This document shows positions 1-4,973 of a stretch of 6,804 nucleotides of DNA, one piece after another. A program made the translations under genes and the position numbers. The stretch lies in contig CANHHS010000080.1 in assembly GCA_947460445.1 (NCBI GenBank), positions 1 to 6,804 of the forward strand. Direction: 5' to 3'. The stretch is from Opitutia bacterium. Its GTDB lineage: Bacteria; Verrucomicrobiota; Verrucomicrobiia; Opitutales; UBA953. Within the stretch, counting starts at the first letter, position 1. Every line of letters starts with the position of its first letter. The notes under the pieces are model-generated. The model worked only from the letters and a program-made list of their open reading frames with translations. It made no database searches and was not told where the DNA came from.

Positions 1-719
1 AATGAACAGCGCTCGATGTGCTTGAGGAAGCGATGGCCAAGGCCACGGTTCTCGTGCGCACCTTCAATCAGTCCAGGAATGTCGGCCAAGAAGATACGTC
101 CGTGACGATCAGGGTAATCAATCACGCCGACGTTTACGTGCAGCGTCGTAAATGGATACGGCGCCGTCTTAGGACGTGCGGAAGTCACAGACCGAGTGAG
201 CGAAGATTTTCCGGCATTGGGGAAGCCCACTAAACCGAGATCGGCAATCGTCTTCAGACTTAAGCGGAAAGTTCCGGTTTCTCCAACTTTGCCTGGAGTC
301 GTCATACGCGGCGCCTGATTGATGGAATTCTTGAAAGCAGAATTACCAATGCCGCCGCGTCCACCTTGTAAAAGTAAAACCTGTTCACCGGGCTCGGTAA
401 CTTCTGCCACCAGACGTCCCGTTTCGGCATCTTGAACTTGGGTGCCTGGAGGCACACGCATGATTAAAGGATCTCCATCGAAACCCGCGCGGAGACGACC
501 CATTCCAGGTTGTCCGTTTTCGGCACTGCGGTGTGGCTGCCAGCGATAAGCCTCGAGATCGCCAACATTGTTATCACAGAGAATGACGACGTCGCCGCCC
601 TTACCGCCGTTACCACCATCTGGTCCACCCTTCGGGATAAATTTCTCACGACGGAACGAAAGGCAGCCTGAGCCGCCTTCGCCTGCCTTGAGATAGACTT
701 TAACCTCGTCGATAAACAT
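1..719 (-). CDS. obg: Obg family GTPase (partial, N-terminal 239 residues)
   Basis: Obg (CgtA/ObgE) is an essential GTPase that binds the 50S ribosomal subunit and acts in its late assembly and in stress control. Reading leftwards from the ATG at 719-717, the frame stays open to the window edge, so the rest of the G domain and any C-terminal domain are missing. Residues 1-158 form the glycine-rich Obg fold, starting MFIDEVKVYLKAGEGGSGC, with further glycine-rich stretches near 31-43 and 119-125 (GGRGGIG). The G domain follows: P-loop GFPNAGKSS at 165-173, switch I around YPFTT at 188-192, and G3 DIPGLIEGA at 213-221. The segment GLGHRFLKHIER at 226-237 is also typical of the family. G4 and G5 are not in view. 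The start gives the canonical family N-terminus. No Shine-Dalgarno sequence precedes it; the sense-strand leader is pyrimidine-rich. It diverges from ilvC. Identification is secure. Confidence 0.97.
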   Translation of the reverse strand, partial: MFIDEVKVYLKAGEGGSGCLSFRREKFIPKGGPDGGNGGKGGDVVILCDNNVGDLEAYRWQPHRSAENGQPGMGRLRAGFDGDPLIMRVPPGTQVQDAETGRLVAEVTEPGEQVLLLQGGRGGIGNSAFKNSINQAPRMTTPGKVGETGTFRLSLKTIADLGLVGFPNAGKSSLTRSVTSARPKTAPYPFTTLHVNVGVIDYPDRHGRIFLADIPGLIEGAHENRGLGHRFLKHIERCS

Positions 720-776
720 GGGTCTGAGGCAATCGAGGGAAGGCAGGAAGGGAAAGGATTAAAGAGCTTTTTGAAA

Positions 777-808
777 AGCTGAACGGCTGACCTGCTAAAC
801 GGCTGAAC
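777..808. repeat. Four tandem degenerate octamers (consensus GGCTGAAC)
   Basis: Four contiguous 8-bp units are visible: AGCTGAAC (777), GGCTGACC (785), TGCTAAAC (793) and GGCTGAAC (801). Each keeps GCT and a purine-rich tail. Read in the sense of obg, they form a GTTCAGCC-like run starting about 57 nt upstream of its start codon. A period of 8 argues against coding. Function unknown. Confidence 0.65.
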
Positions 809-882
809 AGGCTTACAAATTCATTTCCGGACCACTCCCATGCTTCCAAAGCCCTTCAATCCCTCTATTTAAGGCATTCAGC

Positions 883-898
883 GGCTTAACGGTTCAAC
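883..898. repeat. Two further octamers of the same family
   Basis: GGCTTAAC (883) and GGTTCAAC (891) are adjacent 8-bp units matching the 777-808 octamers at most positions, on the ilvC side of the gap. GGTTCAAC is close to self-complementary (GGTTNAACC), so such runs could form small hairpins. Two units alone could be chance. The nearby four-unit cluster makes a shared origin plausible. Confidence 0.4.
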
Positions 899-966
899 TA
901 TAAGGGTGCATAGCCGTCTTTTTTTCTTCTCGCCCCAAAGGGTCTCCTTCGCCTTCTTAGAACCTC

Positions 967-984
967 CTGTCTGCCTTTAGACAG
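967..984 (+). other. Small hairpin in the ilvC leader
   Basis: CTGTCT (967-972) and AGACAG (979-984) are perfect complements around the six-base loop GCCTTT, ending 21 nt before the ilvC start. The loop and 3' arm contain CTTTAGA, one mismatch from the CTTTAGT heptad found before uup and the GAF gene. There is no T-run after it, so it is not an intrinsic terminator. A role in ilvC expression is speculation. Confidence 0.4.
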
Positions 985-1005
985 CTCCTTTCACACCCAC
1001 ATACC

Positions 1006-2043
1006 ATGCCTGCCAAAGTCTACACCGAGCGCGATGCCGATTTAAAATTCCTCAAAGGAAAGACCCTTGCCGTACTCGGCTTCGGTTCCCAGGGCCACGC
1101 CCACGCAATGAATTTGCGTGATAGCGGACTCAAGGTCATCGTCGGTCTCTACACGGGATCGAAGTCCAAGGCCGCGGCTGAAAAGAAAGGCTTTAAAGTC
1201 TTCGAAACCGGTGAAGCTGTCCGCAAAGCCGATGTCATGCTCGTCGCCATCCCTGACATGAAGCAGGCGGATGTCTGGGCTAAGAGCATCGCCCCTAACC
1301 TTGGTAAAGGCGGAAAGACTGTTCTCTTCATTCACGGTCTCGCGATTCACTTCAAACTGATCAAGCCAGGCAAGAACGTCGACATTGCCATGGTTGCTCC
1401 CAAGGGCCCTGGCCACGTTGTCCGCGCCCAATACGTCGAAGGTAAAGGCGTTCCTGCACTCGTTGCCGTTCAGCAGAACACTTCGGGTCACGCACTCAAG
1501 ACAGCGCTCGCTTGGGCGAAAGGTATCGGCTCGGCTCGTGCCGGCGTCATCCAGACCTCCTTCAAGGAAGAAACCGAAACAGATCTCTTCGGCGAACAAG
1601 CCGTACTCTGTGGTGGTGCTTCTGAGCTCGTGAAGGTTGGCTTCGAAACCCTCGTTAAGGCCGGCTACCAGCCTGAGATGGCTTACTTCGAGTGTCTCCA
1701 TGAGTTAAAACTCATCGTCGACCTTATGGTCGAGTCGGGCATCTCCGGCATGCGCTTCTCGGTCTCTGAAACAGCTAAGTATGGCGACATCACCCGTGGT
1801 CCACGTGTGATCAATAAATCTTCCCGCAAGGCGATGGAAGAGATCCTCAAAGAAATTCAATCCGGCAAATTCACCCGTCAATGGGTTGCCGAATACAAAG
1901 GCGGTCTTAAGAACTACAACAAGTTGCTCAAGAAGGGTGAGAATCACCCGATCGAGAAGACCGGCCAGCGCCTCCGCGCACTCATGCCTTGGGTACAAAA
2001 GCGCAACATCAAGGGCGCTCAGGCTGACTACACCACGAAGTAA
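1006..2043 (+). CDS. ilvC: Ketol-acid reductoisomerase (class I)
   Basis: This cytoplasmic enzyme uses NAD(P)H and Mg2+ to isomerise and reduce acetolactate or acetohydroxybutyrate to dihydroxy acids, the second common step of valine, isoleucine and leucine synthesis. At 345 residues it fits the short class I form. The Rossmann domain (about 1-190) carries GFGSQGHAHAMNLRDSG at 25-41 and the cofactor loop GLYTGSKSK at 47-55, where serines 52 and 54 suit 2'-phosphate binding (NADPH). Family catalytic positions are present: His110 (FIHG), metal ligands Asp193 and Glu197 in ETDLFGEQAVLCGG, Glu229 and Glu233 in YFECLHELKLIVDL, and Ser254 in SVSETAKYGD. The C-terminal helical domain looks complete, including HPIEKTG near 314-320. 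No Shine-Dalgarno sequence is seen. No ilvB or ilvN lies beside it here, and the gene appears to be transcribed alone, ending in its own terminator. Tyr49 stands where many relatives have Arg. Confidence 0.98.
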   Translation: MPAKVYTERDADLKFLKGKTLAVLGFGSQGHAHAMNLRDSGLKVIVGLYTGSKSKAAAEKKGFKVFETGEAVRKADVMLVAIPDMKQADVWAKSIAPNLGKGGKTVLFIHGLAIHFKLIKPGKNVDIAMVAPKGPGHVVRAQYVEGKGVPALVAVQQNTSGHALKTALAWAKGIGSARAGVIQTSFKEETETDLFGEQAVLCGGASELVKVGFETLVKAGYQPEMAYFECLHELKLIVDLMVESGISGMRFSVSETAKYGDITRGPRVINKSSRKAMEEILKEIQSGKFTRQWVAEYKGGLKNYNKLLKKGENHPIEKTGQRLRALMPWVQKRNIKGAQADYTTK

Positions 2044-2058
2044 TCGGTGCTCGCCTCC

Positions 2059-2088
2059 AAAAAGGGCCGGCAGACGCCGGCCTTTTTT
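2059..2088 (+). terminator. Rho-independent terminator of ilvC
   Basis: A perfect 7-bp GC-only stem, GGCCGGC (2065-2071) and GCCGGCC (2076-2082), encloses the loop AGAC and is followed by six T residues (2083-2088). Upstream A residues (2059-2063) can pair with the T-run, so it could also work on the opposite strand. It begins 15 bp after the ilvC stop codon and separates ilvC from uup. Confidence 0.95.
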
Positions 2089-2104
2089 GTCGGCACGACG
2101 ATGC

Positions 2105-2178
2105 AATTAAGAATTAAGAGACGAGCAGGAATCCAGCCTGCGCTCGCGCATCAGCTTCTTAATTTTAAATTCTTAATT
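2105..2178. repeat. AT-rich imperfect palindrome with GC-rich centre
   Basis: The left arm is AATTAAG twice in tandem (2105-2118). The right arm is CTTAATT, TTAAATT, CTTAATT (2158-2178). Bases 2105-2119 can pair with 2157-2171 with one mismatch and one G-U. The centre holds a second hairpin: CGAGC (2122-2126) pairs with GCTCG (2142-2146), with AGG and CCT pairing inside. This nested fold, lying between a terminator and the uup leader, resembles a REP-like or small non-autonomous palindromic element. That class is inferred. No target-site duplication was recognised. Confidence 0.55.
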
Positions 2179-2200
2179 CTTTGTTTTCAAAAGACCCCTC

Positions 2201-2235
2201 CTTTAGTCCTTAGCCCTTAGTCTTCAGTCTCCCAC
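2201..2235 (+). repeat. Five tandem heptads running into the uup start codon
   Basis: The 35 bp directly before the uup ATG split exactly into five 7-mers: CTTTAGT, CCTTAGC, CCTTAGT, CTTCAGT and CTCCCAC, the last clearly diverged. The phase is unbroken, and the ATG at 2236 takes the next position. The units replace any Shine-Dalgarno sequence. The same heptads recur before the GAF gene in the same orientation. Confidence 0.8.
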
Positions 2236-4038
2236 ATGGCCCTTCTCTCCCTTCTCGACGTTCACATTTCCTTCGGCGGACCTCCCATCCTCGATGGCGT
2301 CAACCTGCAGATTGAAGAAGGTGAGCGCGTTTGCTTGCTGGGACGTAATGGTGCCGGAAAAACCACCCTCATGCGACTGGCGGCTGGCGATTCGAAACCT
2401 GATACGGGACAAGTCGGCCGCAATGCGAGACAGGCGCGACTAACTCAAGAAATCCCGGAACACCTCGAGGGTAACGTCCGTGACATTGTTGCCTCCGGCT
2501 TACCCCCTGACGATGGCGCTGAAGAAGATTGGGAAAGGGAATTACGTGTTGATGATTTAGTCGCCCGCCTCGGCTTACCCGAAGACCGTGCCTTTGATGC
2601 ACTCTCGGGCGGATTAAAGCGCCGCACGTTATTGGCGAAAGCACTGGCTTCAAAACCGGAGCTCCTCTTGCTCGACGAGCCAACCAATCACTTGGATTTA
2701 GAGTCTATCCTGTGGATGGAAGAGTTTTTGCTCGAGGCACGCATCCCCCTTCTCTTCATCACGCACGACCGCGCATTCCTACGTCGAATGGCCACGCGCA
2801 TCATCGAGCTCGATCGCGGAATCCTCAGCAACTGGCCGTGCGACTACGACACCTACTTGGTGCGCAAAGAAGAGGCCGAACAAATCGAAATCCGTCAACG
2901 TGCGGCCTTTGAAAAGAAATTAGGGCAAGAAGAAGCTTGGTCGCGCCGGAGTCCTGGCGCCCAACGTAAGCGCTCCGAAGCCCGCATGGAAGCGCTACGA
3001 AAGATGCGCAGCGAACGCACCGGCTGGAGACAATCCACTGGGAGTGCGACGATGTCGGTCGCCGAAGCTGATCGCTCTGGCGTGCGCGTGGTCGACGCCG
3101 AAGGCATCAGCTTTACTTACCCGAATGCCACCGTGCCGGTCATTCGTAATCTCGATCTAGTGCTCCGTCGCGGTGACAAGATTGGCCTGATTGGGCCCAA
3201 TGGCGCAGGCAAGACGACGCTCATTCAAATTCTCTTAGGTCGACTGACGCCAACAGGCGGCACAATTAAACACGGCACCCAGCTTGAAGTTGTCTACTTC
3301 GACCAGATGCGCGACCAGATTGATGACAAGAAAACTGTCGCTGAGAATGTCGCCGGAGACTCGGACAATGTATTCGTCCAAGGGCGCTCCCGTCACGTCA
3401 TCAGCTACCTGCAAGACTTCCTCTTTGAACCTTCGCGTGCCCGTTCCCCTGCCCGCATGCTCTCAGGAGGCGAACGTAACCGACTCCTCCTCGCTAAGCT
3501 TTTAACGAAACCGGCCAACGTTCTCGTCCTCGACGAACCCACCAACGATCTCGATTCGGATACACTGGATGTCCTCGAAGAAATCTTGGTCGATTATCAA
3601 GGCACCTTATTACTCGTCAGCCACGACCGCGACTTCCTTGACCACGTCGTCACCAGCACTCTTGTTTTTGAGGGCAACGGCACCATCACTGAGCACGCCG
3701 GCGGCTACACCGATTGGCGCGAAGAAGTAGCTCGATTAGCAAAAACATCCGCTGCGTCGAAACCGGAGACCAAGGCAACGGCGCCTTCCTCTAAATCGGC
3801 CACTCCTGCCAACAAGACTGCACGTAAGCTCAACAACAAGGAACAACGTGAACTCGCTGAACTGCCGGCTCGCATCGCCGCCTTCGAAAAAGAGCAAGCC
3901 GACCTCACCAGCCAACTCGGAGATCCTGAACTTTATAAAGACGGTGGCACTAAGGCCAAGGCACTCCAGGAGCGCCTCGCTGCTGTTGAAAAAGAACATG
4001 CCGCCGCCGTCTCCCGCTGGCTCGAACTCGAAGGCTGA
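2236..4038 (+). CDS. uup: ABC-F family ATPase Uup
   Basis: ABC-F proteins are soluble twin-ATPase proteins that bind the ribosome rather than transport. Uup is linked to ribosome function and to limiting transposon excision and branched-DNA intermediates. The first ATPase domain has Walker A GRNGAGKTT at 36-44, signature LSGGLKRR at 123-130, Walker B LLLLDEPTNHLD at 143-154 and switch His177. The linker (about 195-275) ends in the basic stretch MRSERTGWRQSTG. The second domain has GPNGAGKTT at 320-328, LSGGERNR at 409-416, VLVLDEPTNDLD at 429-440 and His463. GTQLEVVYFDQMR near 347-359 and RHVISYLQDFLF near 386-397 point to Uup rather than EttA. A Lys/Ala/Ser-rich spacer (502-530) leads to a charged C-terminal coiled coil (about 533-597), the Uup DNA-binding region. 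Length 600 is slightly below the E. coli protein. The N-terminus fits the family, and no Shine-Dalgarno sequence precedes it. Confidence 0.93.
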   Translation: MALLSLLDVHISFGGPPILDGVNLQIEEGERVCLLGRNGAGKTTLMRLAAGDSKPDTGQVGRNARQARLTQEIPEHLEGNVRDIVASGLPPDDGAEEDWERELRVDDLVARLGLPEDRAFDALSGGLKRRTLLAKALASKPELLLLDEPTNHLDLESILWMEEFLLEARIPLLFITHDRAFLRRMATRIIELDRGILSNWPCDYDTYLVRKEEAEQIEIRQRAAFEKKLGQEEAWSRRSPGAQRKRSEARMEALRKMRSERTGWRQSTGSATMSVAEADRSGVRVVDAEGISFTYPNATVPVIRNLDLVLRRGDKIGLIGPNGAGKTTLIQILLGRLTPTGGTIKHGTQLEVVYFDQMRDQIDDKKTVAENVAGDSDNVFVQGRSRHVISYLQDFLFEPSRARSPARMLSGGERNRLLLAKLLTKPANVLVLDEPTNDLDSDTLDVLEEILVDYQGTLLLVSHDRDFLDHVVTSTLVFEGNGTITEHAGGYTDWREEVARLAKTSAASKPETKATAPSSKSATPANKTARKLNNKEQRELAELPARIAAFEKEQADLTSQLGDPELYKDGGTKAKALQERLAAVEKEHAAAVSRWLELEG

Positions 4039-4054
4039 GCGCAACCTGTTCGGA

Positions 4055-4070
4055 CAGAGTAAGCACTCTG
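4055..4070 (+). other. Short hairpin after uup
   Basis: CAGAGT (4055-4060) and ACTCTG (4065-4070) form a perfect 6-bp stem with loop AAGC, 16 bp after the uup stop codon. The downstream bases are pyrimidine-rich but lack a continuous T-run, so it is at best a weak terminator or a 3'-end stabiliser. Confidence 0.35.
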
Positions 4071-4080
4071 CTCATTCACT

Positions 4081-4193
4081 CTTTAGTCCTTAAGCCTTAG
4101 CCTTTAGTCTCTCCTCACCTCCCTTTAGTCTTTAGCCCTTAGTCCTTAGTCTCCTCCCCATCACCCTTTAGTCTCCTCTCCTTAACTTCACCT
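4081..4193 (+). repeat. Long degenerate heptad array upstream of the GAF gene
   Basis: From 4081 to 4164 the sequence divides into twelve 7-mers without a phase break. After one extra C at 4165, four more follow to 4193. CTTTAGT occurs at 4081, 4102, 4123 and 4166, CTTTAGC at 4130, CCTTAGT at 4137 and 4144, CCTTAGC at 4095, with variants CCTTAAG (4088) and CCTTAAC (4180). Pyrimidine-only or diverged units such as CTCTCCT and CTCCTCC lie between in the same phase. Blocks of 21-22 bp, each opening with CTTTAGT or CCTTAGT, suggest a higher-order repeat. Period 7 and repeated TAG triplets make it non-coding. The array fills most of the leader of the gene at 4198. Confidence 0.85.
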
Positions 4194-4197
4194 CCCC

Positions 4198-4605
4198 ATG
4201 CAATCCTTGCTCCAAAGTATCCTCGCTGATTTTGGCTGCCAGACCGGTACGATTCACTTCACAGGCGAAGACGGACAACTTAAGCTGGTCGCGCACATCG
4301 GCGTACCTGATTTTGTCTTACCCAAAATTTCGACTATTCCTTTCGGCAAAGGTATCGCAGGTTGTGCGGCTGAACGCAAAGAGGCAGTGCAGCTTTGTAA
4401 TTTACAGACAGATACGTCAGGCGTTGCCCGACCCGATGCCAAAGCGACGCAAGTTTCAGGCGCTTTAGCGGTACCACTCATTTCAGCTGACGGCAAAGTG
4501 CGTGGCGTGCTGGGTATTGGTAAAGTTGTGCCCTATGAGTTTACGGCCGAAGAGACGGCAAAACTCAAGGTGCACGCTCAGGCTATTGTGGGTACTCTGG
4601 CCTAA
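4198..4605 (+). CDS. Stand-alone GAF domain protein
   Basis: The 135-residue product is essentially one GAF domain, a fold that binds small ligands such as cyclic nucleotides, chromophores or haem, or mediates dimerisation. It has no signal peptide, membrane segment or attached output domain, so it should be cytoplasmic. Features supporting GAF are the N-terminal helix and first strand (TGTIHF at 16-21), the central FGKGIAGCAAERKE at 49-62, the strand SGALAVPLI at 87-95, and GKVRGVLGIGK at 99-109 before the last helix FTAEETAKLKVHAQAIV. Cysteines lie at 14, 56 and 67. These could be redox-active, but the protein is shorter than free methionine sulfoxide reductase (fRMsr) proteins and I do not see that family's signature. 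Ligand and partner are unknown. It sits after the long heptad array and 59 bp before a transporter pair it might sense for. That link rests on position only. Confidence 0.85.
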   Translation: MQSLLQSILADFGCQTGTIHFTGEDGQLKLVAHIGVPDFVLPKISTIPFGKGIAGCAAERKEAVQLCNLQTDTSGVARPDAKATQVSGALAVPLISADGKVRGVLGIGKVVPYEFTAEETAKLKVHAQAIVGTLA

Positions 4606-4611
4606 GCCGCC

Positions 4612-4653
4612 TTACGCCTTCCCTTCTGGGCGCGTTTACTTAAAAAGGCGTAA
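4612..4653 (+). promoter_or_regulatory. 9-bp inverted repeat before the DUF485 gene
   Basis: TTACGCCTT (4612-4620) and AAGGCGTAA (4645-4653) are exact reverse complements separated by 24 bp, filling most of the 59-bp gap after the GAF gene and ending 11 nt before the next ATG. The 3' arm contains AAGGCG, the only purine-rich stretch that could serve as a weak ribosome site, so folding would occlude it. It could instead be an operator for a dimeric regulator or a weak terminator without a T-run. The pairing is certain; the role is inferred. Confidence 0.5.
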
Positions 4654-4664
4654 CCCCAACACTT

Positions 4665-4973
4665 ATGTCTAAAACGACATCCAAGGATGATGGCGTACAC
4701 AGCGAGGCCTTTCTGGCTCGTTTGATGCGCAATCAACTCAAGCTCTCCATCGCCTGCGCGCTGACTTTCGTCGGCGTACTACTTGCCCTACCCCTGCTTA
4801 ACTATTTCCAACCTGAATGGATGGCTGTGCGTGTGGCAGGATTCACACTCACATGGCTCATCTTAGGCGTTCTCTTTTTCCCGTTCGTCTGGGTGATTGC
4901 CTGGGTTTTTATCCAACGCTCACTCGCACTCGAGTCTGCTGAGGCCGCAGAATCCAAAGGAGGCCAACGATGA
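4665..4973 (+). CDS. DUF485-type small membrane protein, symporter partner
   Basis: This 102-residue protein has a polar N-terminus (1-25), a first membrane helix around 27-47 (ending ALPLLNYF), a short loop with Pro50-Glu51, and a second helix around 58-83 (FTLTWLILGVLFFPFVWVIAW). A charged tail follows from Arg85. The RLMRNQLKLS stretch followed by two helices matches the small DUF485 proteins encoded directly upstream of acetate-type sodium:solute symporters (YjcH before ActP in E. coli; a similar small protein before MctC in corynebacteria). Their biochemical role is not settled; an accessory or stabilising subunit in the inner membrane is the usual proposal. Its stop overlaps the symporter start by ATGA, implying one mRNA and coupled translation. 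Family assignment is from residue pattern and neighbourhood, since I cannot run a profile search. Confidence 0.8.
   Translation: MSKTTSKDDGVHSEAFLARLMRNQLKLSIACALTFVGVLLALPLLNYFQPEWMAVRVAGFTLTWLILGVLFFPFVWVIAWVFIQRSLALESAEAAESKGGQR
4956..4963 (+). promoter_or_regulatory. Strong Shine-Dalgarno site for the symporter gene
   Basis: AAAGGAGG ends six bases before the ATG at 4970, an ideal match and spacing for the 16S rRNA 3' end. It lies inside the end of the DUF485 coding region. It is the only clear Shine-Dalgarno sequence among the six genes, and it settles the symporter start. Confidence 0.9.

Larger units (their letters stand above)
720..1005. other. Divergent obg/ilvC intergenic region
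   Basis: This 286-bp gap carries the 5' leaders of both obg (leftward) and ilvC (rightward), so both promoters should lie here, though I could not pick a convincing -35/-10 pair. It contains two clusters of octamer repeats (777-808 and 883-898), a small palindrome (AGCTTT, 4-nt loop, AAAGCT at 765-780), a T-run at 919-925 and a 6-bp hairpin at 967-984. The last 90 bases before ilvC are strongly pyrimidine-rich, and neither gene has a recognisable Shine-Dalgarno sequence. The only short reading frame noted, ATG at 840 to a stop at 872, encodes ten residues and looks like chance. Confidence 0.6.

Noticed and set aside
840..872. Ten-codon frame that could be an ilvC attenuation leader peptide
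   Set aside because: It encodes one Leu, one Ile and no Val, with no run of regulatory codons and no clear terminator/antiterminator pair after it.
877..904. Possible ilvC promoter with TTCAGC and TATAAG 16 bp apart
   Set aside because: The -35 match is poor and the site overlaps the octamer repeats, so it cannot be separated from chance.
882..925. Possible attenuator: CGGCT (882-886) pairing with AGCCG (912-916) before a T-run
   Set aside because: The stem is only 5 bp with a 25-nt loop, too weak to call an intrinsic terminator. The T-run is part of a generally pyrimidine-rich leader.
1042..1701. Open frame of 219 codons on the minus strand inside ilvC
   Set aside because: It is an antisense shadow of a strongly conserved gene, with no family features or leader of its own.
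1705..2106. Minus-strand frame of 133 codons over the ilvC 3' end and terminator
   Set aside because: It overlaps ilvC and starts beyond the terminator hairpin. The product has low-complexity Arg/Leu composition and no recognisable family.
4081..4193. CRISPR array or telomere-like repeat
   Set aside because: Units are 7 bp and contiguous with no spacers of CRISPR length. The array is internal to a chromosome-like gene context, not at a terminus.
4198..4605. Free methionine-(R)-sulfoxide reductase (fRMsr)
   Set aside because: The protein is a GAF domain with cysteines but is shorter than fRMsr proteins, and I could not see that family's signature segments.
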